From Nostoc sp. ATCC 43529 (GTDB lineage: Bacteria; Cyanobacteriota; Cyanobacteriia; Cyanobacteriales; Nostocaceae), in contig LWTK01000031.1 of NCBI GenBank assembly GCA_003326205.1, forward strand, positions 1-64,000: DNA of 64,000 nucleotides, in the 5' to 3' direction. The notes under the pieces were generated by a model. It searched no databases, was not told where the DNA came from, and saw nothing but the letters and a program-made list of their open reading frames with translations. A program made the translations under genes and the position numbers. Each line of letters opens with the position of its first letter. The stretch's first letter is position 1. Of this stretch, positions 1-8,872 are shown piece after piece.

Positions 1-239
1 GAGGATGCTTTTTTGTTTTCACTCTTTTTGTGAATATCCCCAGACGGTGGCTTCGACGAATTAGAACTGTCTAAATCTCGACTGACTTTTAAACGCTGTA
101 TTTCTTGCTGTAGTTCTACAATGATTTCCTGTAACTCACGTATTACCTTGCTCTGCTCAATAATTATCTCTACCAGTTGTTCTTTTGATAGCTGGTTCAA
201 GCTTTCTCGGTCTAATTTTTGAGGCAGATTGTGGTTCAT
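1..239 (-). CDS. IS66-type transposase, N-terminal part (truncated by window edge)
   Basis: Read from ATG at 239 the frame stays open to the window edge and begins MNHNLPQKLDRESLNQLSKE. Residues 20-50 form a heptad-rich coiled coil (EIIIEQSKVIRELQEIIVEL). A DSSNSSKPPSGD stretch follows at about residues 56-67. The leucine-zipper-like helix followed by a NSSKPPSxD motif is characteristic of the N-terminus (DUF6444 type) of IS66 transposases in cyanobacteria. The catalytic DDE domain would lie beyond position 1, so I cannot tell whether the enzyme is intact. Confidence 0.75.
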   Translation of the reverse strand, partial: MNHNLPQKLDRESLNQLSKEQLVEIIIEQSKVIRELQEIIVELQQEIQRLKVSRDLDSSNSSKPPSGDIHKKSENKKAS

Positions 240-300
240 ATCTGTGATACTCTCCCTCAAGTGTTCCCTTTGTCAATACTCTGCTACCTGAATCCTTACA
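1..300 (-). mobile_element. IS66-family insertion sequence, one end only (continues beyond window start)
   Basis: The window opens inside an insertion sequence read on the minus strand. It carries the first 79 codons of an IS66-type transposase. The outer end is inferred at about position 300, where the minus strand starts TGTAAGGATTCAGGTAGC, an IS66-like terminal sequence as I recall the family. The neighbouring small gene stops exactly at this boundary, which supports the placement. The other end and the target duplication lie outside the window. Confidence 0.6.
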
Positions 301-568
301 AACTTTTAGAAAAGTAAGATTCACTTCCTGAACGAATGATATAAGGTTTGTCTGCCAAAATATATAAATCATTCTTTTCAACTACTTTAAACTTAGTTTC
401 AACTTTTTTATTGATTTCTATCTTTGTGATGACTCCAGTTAAAGCTCTCTCATAAATTGGGATGCGTTTTTCATCTTCAGATAACATATACCAACAATGA
501 TCGTTTTCTCTACTAACAAAGACATATTGAGGTTTTGGAATAGCTCCGAATCCTAATTTAACTTCCAT
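296..568 (-). pseudogene. Small protein cut off at its 3' end by the IS66 insertion
   Basis: Ninety residues starting MEVKLGFGAIPKPQYVFV and ending SYFSKSL. The last sense codon TTG is followed by TAA, and that TAA belongs to the inferred IS terminus (TGTAAGG). The gene therefore appears to have lost its natural stop and probably a C-terminal segment. The start is ATG at 568, with only a weak purine run upstream. I do not recognise the family firmly. It has the feel of a small plasmid- or mobile-element-associated protein conserved in filamentous cyanobacteria, but no function is claimed. It could also still make a functional shortened product. Confidence 0.45.
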
Positions 569-1390
569 ATTTTTGAGCGAGTTTTCTTAAATTAATTTGT
601 TTAGCAGCAAGCTTTCACGATTTGTACCGTTAAGCCATGAGTTCCTTTATAGATATAATTCCCTAGACAGGAATTAAATTAACATTAAGGCAACCAAAGT
701 TACGGTTTTTTTGTGCATCACTCATAACTTTTCTCAACACAAAGATGTTGAGTATTAACATTGATTTTTTAGACTTGACAATACTGAACTTTTCTGAAAA
801 TAAATATCTTAATATTTCTTAAATATTACCTAGTTATATTGATACAGCTTAGAGATTTGAAGAATTTTAGACAATAATTTGGCAATTTAATAATATTTTA
901 CAAAATCAGATTAACTTCCTCTCAAGTAGTGTTGGCTAACGAGGGAAAGGTGGGGATTTAATGGCGATCGCTAATTTCAGTCGTTTTTGCAACAGATGGC
1001 TGCATATACCTCTGTCTAACCTTGACACTGCGTCCTAATCCCCTGAAAACGCCTCCTATGTCAATCAGCTAATTCTATGAAAACCATTTATAAAAGGGAA
1101 TTTCAGCTTTTTGTATTTTGTAACTATTTTTATAAAAATAGTTGTTAAAAAACTTTTATTTAGTATTTTTAGCTTTATATAGCTTATTTAGGATAATTAA
1201 AGGCTAAATAAATCTATTTAAATTACCTAGCGCCAAATAAAAACGTTTTACAGATTCAGACCCACTTTCTTTTCTATGTAATTTGCACAATAATGACAAC
1301 CACAAGACCTCACGCATCGCCGTCTCAGGCAAGGTGAAGGCAAACGTTTGAGCCACAAGTTTGACAAGAAGCTATAAGAGGCAAACAACA
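569..1390. other. Long AT-rich leader/intergenic region upstream of chlL
   Basis: About 820 bp without a convincing gene. It contains a perfect 22-bp palindrome at 1122-1143. A 25-codon reading frame at 961-1038 (MAIANFSRFC...) sits 7-10 nt behind a strong ribosome-binding-like run (GAGGGAAAGGTGGGG, 941-955). The rest is AT-rich with no tRNA-like or terminator structure that I can see. It presumably contains the promoter and leader of chlL. Confidence 0.5.
1122..1143. promoter_or_regulatory. Perfect 22-bp palindrome upstream of chlL
   Basis: The half site AACTATTTTTA is followed directly by its exact reverse complement. It lies about 250 bp before the chlL start. It could be a dimeric-regulator site or a cruciform/hairpin. 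No known cyanobacterial regulator consensus was recognised in it. Confidence 0.35.
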
Positions 1391-2257
1391 GTGAAACTAG
1401 CAGTCTACGGAAAAGGTGGTATTGGCAAATCCACAACTAGCTGTAATATATCCGTCGCCCTAGCTAAACGTGGCAAGAAAGTGCTGCAAATTGGCTGCGA
1501 CCCAAAACATGACAGCACCTTCACCCTGACAGGGTTTTTAATTCCCACAATTATCGACACCCTTCAAGAAAAGGATTATCACTACGAAGATGTCTGGCCG
1601 GAAGACGTGATTTATAAAGGCTACGGCGGTGTTGATTGCGTAGAGGCTGGTGGGCCACCTGCGGGCGCGGGATGTGGCGGTTATGTCGTAGGTGAAACAG
1701 TAAAATTACTGAAAGAACTTAACGCCTTTGATGAATACGATGTAATTTTGTTTGACGTTCTCGGCGACGTAGTTTGCGGTGGATTTGCAGCACCACTCAA
1801 CTATGCAGATTACTGCCTGATTGTTACTGACAATGGCTTTGATGCGTTATTTGCTGCTAATCGCATTGCTGCTTCAGTCCGGGAAAAAGCACGAACTCAC
1901 CCATTGCGTTTAGCTGGGTTAATTGGCAACCGCACCTCGAAGCGCGACTTAATTGAAAAATATGTAGAAGCTGTGCCAATGCCAGTTCTAGAGGTTTTAC
2001 CTTTAATTGAAGATATCCGCGTTTCTCGCGTTAAAGGCAAAACTTTGTTTGAAATGGCAGAGCAAGATCCTTCCCTGGAGTACGTTTGCGATTACTATCT
2101 CAACATCGCCGACCAAATCTTGGCGCGTCCCGAAGGCGTTGTACCTAACGACTCACCAGATCGCGAATTGTTCTCTTTGTTGTCCGATTTTTATCTAAAT
2201 CCGGGTAAACCCCAGGTTGCTAATTCCGAAGAGGAACTAGACTTGATGATTGTATAA
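1391..2257 (+). CDS. chlL: Light-independent protochlorophyllide reductase, iron-sulfur ATPase subunit ChlL
   Basis: ChlL is the NifH-like homodimer that uses ATP to pass electrons to ChlN-ChlB, which reduce ring D of protochlorophyllide in the dark. From the GTG at 1391 the protein is 288 residues, the usual cyanobacterial length, and begins (M)[14 protein letters not shown] with the P-loop at residues 7-14. An in-frame ATG at 1361 adds ten residues foreign to the family. The GTG is preceded by AAGAGG at 1376-1381 with 9-nt spacing, so GTG is preferred. Cluster-ligand cysteines are visible in [11 protein letters not shown] and in [11 protein letters not shown]. The C-terminus EEELDLMIV is typical. 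It lies upstream of a DUF5331 gene and chlN on the same strand; chlB is not in this window. Confidence 0.97.
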   Translation: MKLAVYGKGGIGKSTTSCNISVALAKRGKKVLQIGCDPKHDSTFTLTGFLIPTIIDTLQEKDYHYEDVWPEDVIYKGYGGVDCVEAGGPPAGAGCGGYVVGETVKLLKELNAFDEYDVILFDVLGDVVCGGFAAPLNYADYCLIVTDNGFDALFAANRIAASVREKARTHPLRLAGLIGNRTSKRDLIEKYVEAVPMPVLEVLPLIEDIRVSRVKGKTLFEMAEQDPSLEYVCDYYLNIADQILARPEGVVPNDSPDRELFSLLSDFYLNPGKPQVANSEEELDLMIV

Positions 2258-2289
2258 ATCACCAAGTTCTCAGGATGGGGGACAATAAC

Positions 2290-3078
2290 ATGGCATTCTT
2301 TCACAGCTTTACAGATTCATTAAAGCAGAAGTGGTTGCAATTTTTTCAAACAAATCGGGACTGGATTACGCTGCACATGGAAGTGGAATCAGTCTACACG
2401 CCTGATGGCGGGAAGCGACCACCTTCTTACCTCATCCTGGGAGTAGTTAACGCGCTAGAACCAAAGTTAGCGCAATTGATGTTGCCCTTTGCCAAACTTA
2501 ATCCTGATGCTGATACCCTGATTGAAGTGCTGGATTTGCATTTTGACCCAGATTTTGCTCTCGGTAATCGCTTCCAAGTCACACCAGAACAAGAGAATTA
2601 TGTGCATAATGCCGTAGTTGCCATTGATGAAAGGCTTGAAGATGAAACATTGACACATTCCCATACAAATGGTTTTGAGTCGGTGGCAGTAGCTCAACAG
2701 TTCACAATGGTGGATTCCGATGATGAAAATCTGGCGTTAAGCGAGCCTGAGGAAAGTGAAAATGGCTTTGGTGATATTTCCTTATCCAATGACGAAGATT
2801 CAAAAGATGAGCCACTCCAAACCTCTAGTGTAGAAGCAGATGAGTTTGGGGAAATTACCTTCGATGCAACAACAGCTGCAATGGAAGTAAAGCTGGATGA
2901 CCAGGCACTTGAAGATAGTCCACTAGATGAGAATGCTTTTAGTGACGTGCTTTCAGATGTCTGGGGTGATGAAACATCACTGCAAAAGGCTGAAGAAAAT
3001 AATGATTTGTTAGGGGAAGAACTGCCAGCTGGCGTTTTTGATGAATCCGAAATTGCCCGTCTCTTCCCCAACGCTTAA
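2290..3078 (+). CDS. DUF5331-type protein between chlL and chlN
   Basis: A protein of about 262 residues beginning MAFFHSFTDSLKQKWLQFFQ. An in-frame ATG lies 15 nt upstream (2275), but GGGGGAC at 2277-2282 would serve as ribosome-binding site for the ATG at 2290. Residues 1-100 form a compact helical domain (LILGVVNALEPKLAQLMLPFAKLNPDA...) that I associate with DUF5331. The remainder is very acidic and low-complexity, rich in Asp, Glu and Ser, and probably disordered. It ends with a short conserved-looking tail (ESEIARLFPNA). Lying 32 bp behind chlL and before chlN, it is likely co-transcribed with the dark-reductase genes, but its role is unknown. A part in assembly or regulation of the enzyme is only a guess from position. 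Confidence 0.75.
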   Translation: MAFFHSFTDSLKQKWLQFFQTNRDWITLHMEVESVYTPDGGKRPPSYLILGVVNALEPKLAQLMLPFAKLNPDADTLIEVLDLHFDPDFALGNRFQVTPEQENYVHNAVVAIDERLEDETLTHSHTNGFESVAVAQQFTMVDSDDENLALSEPEESENGFGDISLSNDEDSKDEPLQTSSVEADEFGEITFDATTAAMEVKLDDQALEDSPLDENAFSDVLSDVWGDETSLQKAEENNDLLGEELPAGVFDESEIARLFPNA

Positions 3079-3084
3079 TTACTA

Positions 3085-3290
3085 AGTTAGGAGTTAAGAA
3101 AAGTTATGGGTTCAGAAAAGTTAGGAGTTAGGAGTTAAGAGTTAGGAGTTCAGAAAAGTTAGGAGTAATTTGAAGTTATGAGTTAAGAATTAAGAGTTAC
3201 TAATAAAAACTCCTAATTCACAACTCCTAATTCACAACTCCTAACTCCTAACTCACAACTCACAACTCCTAACTCCTAACTCCTAACTTA
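3085..3290. repeat. Heptamer repeats (GTTAGGA / TCCTAAC) forming a large inverted repeat
   Basis: The first half carries many copies of AGTTAGG/AGTTAAG units and the second half many copies of CTCCTAACT units, with a short AT spacer near 3200. The two halves are complementary and could fold as one long imperfect hairpin in the chlL-chlN transcript. Such short tandem repeats are typical of Nostoc-type genomes. Confidence 0.85.
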
Positions 3291-3301
3291 ATTACTTCTA
3301 A

Positions 3302-4735
<1,434 letters not shown>

Positions 4736-4778
4736 GATTTGGGTTTTTATTGGGCAATACTATAAAACTATGTGAGAG

Positions 4779-4807
4779 AGGCGAAAGTAAAATTTCGCCT
4801 TTTTTTT
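4779..4807 (+). terminator. Rho-independent terminator after chlN
   Basis: Perfect 8-bp stem AGGCGAAA/TTTCGCCT (4779-4786 and 4793-4800) with a 6-nt loop, followed directly by seven T. It lies 44 bp after the chlN stop and closes the chlL-DUF5331-chlN unit. Confidence 0.9.
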
Positions 4808-4905
4808 ATTTCACGCAGAGGCGCAGAGAACGCAGAGGAAGAATTGAGAATAATTGAAAGTGCTAAAATTTGTTTATTAGTGTTAGATTTTTAGTTCTAA
4901 ATATT

Positions 4906-5169
4906 ATGGAAATTAGAAAGTTGTCTCCTCAAGGAGAAGTGATTATTCCTCAGTCTTTGCGGGAAGCTCATCAATGGGAAGTGGGTCAAGAATTTATTAT
5001 TATTGATATGGGTGATGGAATTCTTTTAAAGCCTAAGAAACCTTTTCTAGAAACTAAATTAGATGATGTAGCAGGATGTTTAAAATATCAAGGTAAACCT
5101 AAAACTATTAAGGATATGGATAATGCTATTCGCCAAGGTATAGAAGAATTGTGTCATTATTGCGGTTGA
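4906..5169 (+). CDS. AbrB/MazE/SpoVT-type DNA-binding antitoxin, no partner toxin seen
   Basis: Eighty-seven residues from ATG 4906 (MEIRKLSPQGEVIIPQSLRE). A longer in-frame start at 4870 adds a hydrophobic stretch foreign to the family. Residues 1-45 match the swapped-hairpin AbrB fold, with the S/P-x-GxVxIPxxLR core and a G-D-G-I-LLKP strand. The C-terminal part (ETKLDDVAGCLKYQGKPKTIKDMDNAIRQG) is the toxin-neutralising tail typical of VapB-like antitoxins that pair with PIN toxins. No PIN-domain gene follows: the next gene is on the other strand, and the frame after the stop ends within about ten codons. It may be orphaned or act on a toxin elsewhere. Confidence 0.8.
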   Translation: MEIRKLSPQGEVIIPQSLREAHQWEVGQEFIIIDMGDGILLKPKKPFLETKLDDVAGCLKYQGKPKTIKDMDNAIRQGIEELCHYCG

Positions 5170-5226
5170 GACAAATATAAATTTTTGAATAACCGCAATA
5201 ATGGCAAAGAAGGAAAAGAAATTAAT

Positions 5227-5859
5227 TTAAATGGAAGGCTGTAAATCTAATGGTTCAGATGGAATGACATACATCAATTCTGCACCTTCAGGTTTTACCT
5301 CTGTGGATGGAGTCAATTTCAGCCAGTCATGAAAGCTAATTCCTAGTTGAGAGATTCCTTGTACTTCTGTTTGGTAAGATTCAAAACGGCGATTGGTTTC
5401 AATCATAGATTCCATGACTTCAAATACTTGGGGAAGGCGTTTATAAGCTTCTTTTTCAAATCTTCCTGTTAATGGTACACTAGCAGCAGTAGTTATCTGT
5501 AATAACTCTGGACTGATTTGCATAGGTTTTGCAATTCCTCGGATTTGATTTTCAATATTATCTAATTGCTGATTAATATTACCAAATCCTTTATCTAATC
5601 GCTGATTAACATTGCTGAATCCTTTAGCAGACACAGCTATATTTGCTCCTGAAGTTAGCAAATTTGCACCATAAACGATCAAGTTGAGTACGTTATTAGG
5701 GGAACTCTTAGGAGTTGCAGTTGTTCCTCTTAAAAATCCAAGTATTTTATTTGTTGCAGTATCGCGAATTAAGCTCCCACATAGTACATATATTCCCTTA
5801 GCTAAACCATGAGCTATATGAGGTGTAAGCGTAAAAGTAGCTTTAAGAAGTAAGCTCAT
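5227..5859 (-). CDS. Unrecognised protein, 210 residues
   Basis: Starts MSLLLKATFTLTPHIAHGLA behind GGAGAG (about 10 nt upstream). Residues 1-75 contain weakly hydrophobic stretches (NLIVYGANLLTSGANIAVSA), and residues about 80-112 carry a repeat (NVNQRLDKGFGNINQQLDNIENQI) that looks like a short amphipathic coiled coil. The rest is polar with no motif I know. There is no signal peptide. It faces the antitoxin gene tail to tail. The helical N-terminus plus QRLDxGFxNINQQLD repeat recalls small membrane-interacting proteins, but no function is assigned. Confidence 0.6.
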   Translation of the reverse strand: MSLLLKATFTLTPHIAHGLAKGIYVLCGSLIRDTATNKILGFLRGTTATPKSSPNNVLNLIVYGANLLTSGANIAVSAKGFSNVNQRLDKGFGNINQQLDNIENQIRGIAKPMQISPELLQITTAASVPLTGRFEKEAYKRLPQVFEVMESMIETNRRFESYQTEVQGISQLGISFHDWLKLTPSTEVKPEGAELMYVIPSEPLDLQPSI

Positions 5860-6093
5860 AATTCTCTCCTAGTAGATAGATAAATCTTCAGCAGTGCGAT
5901 ATATAACAAGAAGCCGCTTTGTTTTATGCAGCTAATAGGCGCGCTTTACTAAGTATTCCCAATTTGAGTTCTATTCTGTCTAATAACGATCGCTACTTTT
6001 AAAAACCCTAGAATAAAGATGGCGATCGCTCTTTTTAGAAACTATAAAATTTCCAAGTCAAAAGAGAGCGATCGCTATTTTAAATCAACTCGA

Positions 6094-6426
6094 TTAACTA
6101 ACAGCAAAATCTGTATATTTACGTACAGATGGTAACTGATAACCTAAAACAATATCCTCTTTTGGGACACCTAATTCAACCAATTCATTAGCAATTCCTA
6201 CCTCTGTTCCATCCTGCTGAATCCAGATTTTTTCATCAATAATATCTAGATGTAGAACAGGCCCGTAGATACGGTTTTGATTACGCCAACCTACATAAAC
6301 TAGTTGATAATGGTCGTGTTCTGTATCAAAAATTGTCTGTGCTTGAATGCGATTATCCCAAACAATATTCGCGTGTTGCTGAAGCAAATTTTTAATATAT
6401 TCTCTATATTTGTCTAGCGTTGCCAT
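6094..6426 (-). CDS. xisI: XisI family protein (fdxN-element excision controlling factor homologue)
   Basis: A 110-residue protein beginning MATLDKYREYIKNLLQQHAN, with the family's HYQLVYVGW, GPVLHLDI and IWIQQDGTE blocks and the C-terminal GVPKEDIVLGY. In Anabaena PCC 7120 XisI, with XisH, is needed for excision of the 55-kb fdxN element by the recombinase XisF. Its start overlaps the end of the upstream xisH by 13 nt, so the pair is probably translationally coupled. No recombinase or nif gene is nearby, so this is one of the many xisHI paralogues in such genomes; whether it takes part in any excision is unknown. Confidence 0.92.
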   Translation of the reverse strand: MATLDKYREYIKNLLQQHANIVWDNRIQAQTIFDTEHDHYQLVYVGWRNQNRIYGPVLHLDIIDEKIWIQQDGTEVGIANELVELGVPKEDIVLGYQLPSVRKYTDFAVS

Positions 6427-6830
6427 TGGACGATCGCCTCCTGTTCAATATTATAAATTAGTAAACAGAGTTGATTAGTGTTAATTACAGATTGGATAAA
6501 TGGAAGTATAAAAAACTCATTGTAAACAGTACTAGGAATGGCTAAATATAAAGTGCGATCGGCTTCTTGCTCTAGTAAAGCAATTCGGTAAATAATAAAT
6601 TGTCCTAATGCAGCATAAAGCTCTGTGATTTTTGAAGGACTCAAAAAACTTTTAATTTCAACAGCTATTTTTTGTCCTTGTCTTTCGGCTGCAATAACTT
6701 TTTCTGCTCCTAAATCAATATATAGCTCAAGAGTTCCTGCTTGGAGTGTATAAGGATCGTGAGTGATTAACCAGCCATCTTTCTCAAGTGCTGTTTTGAC
6801 AACTGTATGAAAAGCATCTTTAGCAGACAC
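6414..6830 (-). CDS. xisH: XisH family protein (fdxN-element excision controlling factor homologue)
   Basis: A 138-residue protein beginning MSAKDAFHTVVKTALEKDGW. The family is predicted to have a nuclease-like fold, and the expected elements are visible: DPYTLQ, LYIDLGAEKVIAAER and KIAVEIKSFLSPS, giving a D...E-x-K arrangement. It ends RLYNIEQEAIVQWQ-like just inside xisI, which it precedes with a 13-nt overlap. XisH and XisI are known partners. A stand-alone pair such as this is common in heterocyst-forming cyanobacteria, and its cellular role is not settled. Confidence 0.92.
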   Translation of the reverse strand: MSAKDAFHTVVKTALEKDGWLITHDPYTLQAGTLELYIDLGAEKVIAAERQGQKIAVEIKSFLSPSKITELYAALGQFIIYRIALLEQEADRTLYLAIPSTVYNEFFILPFIQSVINTNQLCLLIYNIEQEAIVQWQR

Positions 6831-6960
6831 AGGTTTAATTCCAATTTATGGCGGTGCTTGATTTAAATATTTCCATTTCAATAATATATTGACAACCTAG
6901 TGAAACTTTTTTTAACGCAATAAATAGCTTGGCACGACTAAACCTAACTCGTGATGGCCG

Positions 6961-7848
6961 TCATTTGTCACAAAGACTCATGACAACTTGCAGAAATTCC
7001 TTTAGTACAGGCGTTATATCTTCTTCGCGCCACACTATAGCCGTTTCTACTAATGGTGTTTTCTCCTCGAAACTACGATAAACTACGCCAGTTCTTTGAA
7101 GATTTTGCAATGAAGATGGCACGATCGCAATTCCCATTTCTGCTGAAACTAACCCGATAATTGTCTGCATTTGAATCGCTTCTTGAGTCACTTTCGGGCT
7201 AAAATTACCCTGCTGACAAAGGCTCACAATTTGGTCGTAAAGTCCAGAACCTAAATGCCGAGGAAACACGATCAAGTTTTGATTGACTAGCGATCGCACT
7301 GAAATTTTTTCTTGTTCAGCTAAAGGATGAGTTTCCGCCAAAGCCACAATTAAAGCTTCTTGCTGAATGCATTTTTGATTGAGTGTATTATCTTCTAAAG
7401 GTGGATGAGCAAAGCCTACATGAATGCGGCTCTCTTGTAGCGATCGTTCTTGCTCAGTTGTAGTTAATTCTTGCAAAATCAACTCAACTTCGGGAAACTG
7501 TTCTCGAAATTGTCGCAAAATTACAGGAAGCAAATTATAAGTTACCAAACTAGTAAATCCAATTCGTAATTGTCCCTTTTCACCTCTGCCAATTTTTTGA
7601 GTTAGCTCGATTGCTTTTTGGAGTTGAGCTAAAAGCTGATAAGCTTCTTGCAAAAATACTTGTCCGGCTTCCGTTAGTTGCACCTGTCGTTTGGTTTTGC
7701 GGTGAAACAGTTCTACTCCCAATTGCGCTTCTAATTGCTGAATTTGCTGGCTTAACGGCGGTTGAGCAATATGCAGTCGTTCGGCGGCTTTACTGAAATG
7801 CAGTTCTTCAGCCACAGCGATAAAGTAGCGCAGATGTCGCAATTCCAT
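6961..7848 (-). CDS. LysR-family transcriptional regulator
   Basis: About 295 residues from ATG 7848 (MELRHLRYFIAVAEELHFSK). An upstream in-frame ATG at 7872 would add eight residues outside the family pattern. Residues 1-60 form the winged helix-turn-helix (AAERLHIAQPPLSQQIQQLE), followed by the linker helix and a two-lobed effector domain starting near residue 90 (GQLRIGFTSLVTYNLLPVILRQF). It follows the four amino-acid ABC transporter genes in the same direction, so it may sense their substrate or a related metabolite. The effector is unknown. The spacer to the ATPase gene holds a GC-rich dispersed repeat. Confidence 0.93.
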   Translation of the reverse strand: MELRHLRYFIAVAEELHFSKAAERLHIAQPPLSQQIQQLEAQLGVELFHRKTKRQVQLTEAGQVFLQEAYQLLAQLQKAIELTQKIGRGEKGQLRIGFTSLVTYNLLPVILRQFREQFPEVELILQELTTTEQERSLQESRIHVGFAHPPLEDNTLNQKCIQQEALIVALAETHPLAEQEKISVRSLVNQNLIVFPRHLGSGLYDQIVSLCQQGNFSPKVTQEAIQMQTIIGLVSAEMGIAIVPSSLQNLQRTGVVYRSFEEKTPLVETAIVWREEDITPVLKEFLQVVMSLCDK

Positions 7849-7874
7849 ATAAGGCATAGAAGTGAAACGCAAAG

Positions 7875-7949
7875 GGGCGCAGAGGTAAGCGCAAGGGGGA
7901 GGCAGCGCGTTGCGGGGGTTCCCCCCGTTGTAGCGACTGCCGTCGCGCG
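7875..7949. repeat. GC-rich dispersed repeat with nested palindromes
   Basis: A sharply GC-rich block in otherwise AT-rich DNA. The palindrome CGGGGG-TTC-CCCCCG at 7913-7927 is nested inside a GCGCG...CGCGC arrangement. Blocks of this type (TTGTAGCGACTGCCGTCGC) recur in Nostoc-type genomes. It sits between the ATPase gene and the LysR gene and could form a strong RNA hairpin between them. Confidence 0.6.
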
Positions 7950-7955
7950 GAGGTT

Positions 7956-8705
7956 TTAGAGAATTTGTGATAAAAATTTGCGTGTTCTTTCTTGTTTGGG
8001 GTTGCTGAAAAATGTTTCTGGGGTAGCTGACTCGACGAGAGTACCGCTATCCATGAGGATAACTCGGTCGGCGACTTCGCGGGCAAATCCAACTTCGTGG
8101 GTGACGACTACCATTGTCATTCCATCACGGGCAAGATTTCGCATTACATCCAATACTTCCCTTACCATTTCTGGATCTAAGGCTGAGGTGGGTTCATCAA
8201 ATAACATAATTTTAGGTTGCATGGCTAAAGCACGAGCGATCGCTACGCGTTGTTGTTGTCCGCCAGATAACTGTCCTGGATATTTGTATGCTTGTTCTAA
8301 AATGCCTACTCTTTCTAATAGTTTCATGGCCGATTCTTGAGCTTGGATTTTTGGCGATCGCCGTACCCAAATTGGTGCCAAAGTAATATTTTGCAACACT
8401 GTTAAGTGTGGAAATAAATTAAACTGTTGAAATACCATTCCCACTTCTTGGCGAATTGCTTCAATATTTCGCAAGTCATGGCTCAGAGTAATACCATCAA
8501 TTTCAATTCTTCCTTGTTGGTATTCTTCTAAAGCATTGAAGGTGCGAATAAAAGTAGATTTTCCAGAACCAGAAGGCCCCATTAAAACTACAACTTCTTT
8601 ACGATTCACTGTCAAACTCACACCCTGGAGAACGTGGAATTTCCCATACCACTTGTGAACATTTTCAGCAATAATTATCGGTTTTGTTTCTGTTGATACA
8701 GACAT
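7956..8705 (-). CDS. Polar amino-acid ABC transporter, ATP-binding protein (AapP/BgtA type)
   Basis: A 249-residue nucleotide-binding subunit with Walker [10 protein letters not shown] (about residues 43-51), Q-loop [12 protein letters not shown], signature LSGGQQQR, Walker [15 protein letters not shown] and H-loop [10 protein letters not shown]. This is the GlnQ/HisP/AapP subgroup. It lies downstream of two permease genes and a binding-protein gene on the same strand, and so supplies the ATPase for that importer. In Anabaena PCC 7120 the related NatFGH system borrows the ATPase BgtA encoded elsewhere, so a linked ATPase here is a difference worth noting. Confidence 0.95.
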   Translation of the reverse strand: MSVSTETKPIIIAENVHKWYGKFHVLQGVSLTVNRKEVVVLMGPSGSGKSTFIRTFNALEEYQQGRIEIDGITLSHDLRNIEAIRQEVGMVFQQFNLFPHLTVLQNITLAPIWVRRSPKIQAQESAMKLLERVGILEQAYKYPGQLSGGQQQRVAIARALAMQPKIMLFDEPTSALDPEMVREVLDVMRNLARDGMTMVVVTHEVGFAREVADRVILMDSGTLVESATPETFFSNPKQERTRKFLSQIL

Positions 8706-8872
8706 ATACCTCCGATTTTTTTTACTAAGCTAATAGAGTTATAAGCAATTATTGAGTGATTTATGTAACAGTTATTAATTTTAAGTATACCGTTATTTAT
8801 CTGCTATTAAGGCTCCGATTTTATGTTCTGAATTCTGAATTGTTCAGCAAGTTATTTTTCAAAATATTCTAA

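Noticed and set aside
1361-1390. ATG at 1361 as the chlL start
   Set aside because: It adds ten residues not found in ChlL. The GTG at 1391 has a well-spaced AAGAGG site and gives the usual 288 residues.
2694-3071. Long minus-strand frame rich in Ser opposite the DUF5331 gene
   Set aside because: It is the antisense shadow of the acidic Asp/Glu/Ser region of the real gene.
3085-3290. Repeat array considered as a CRISPR
   Set aside because: Units are 7-8 bp without unique spacers and form two complementary halves. No CRISPR array with spacers was found anywhere in the window.
6094-6830. xisHI as evidence of an fdxN excision element here
   Set aside because: No xisF recombinase, nif/fdx gene or element border is visible in the window; xisHI copies are numerous in such genomes.
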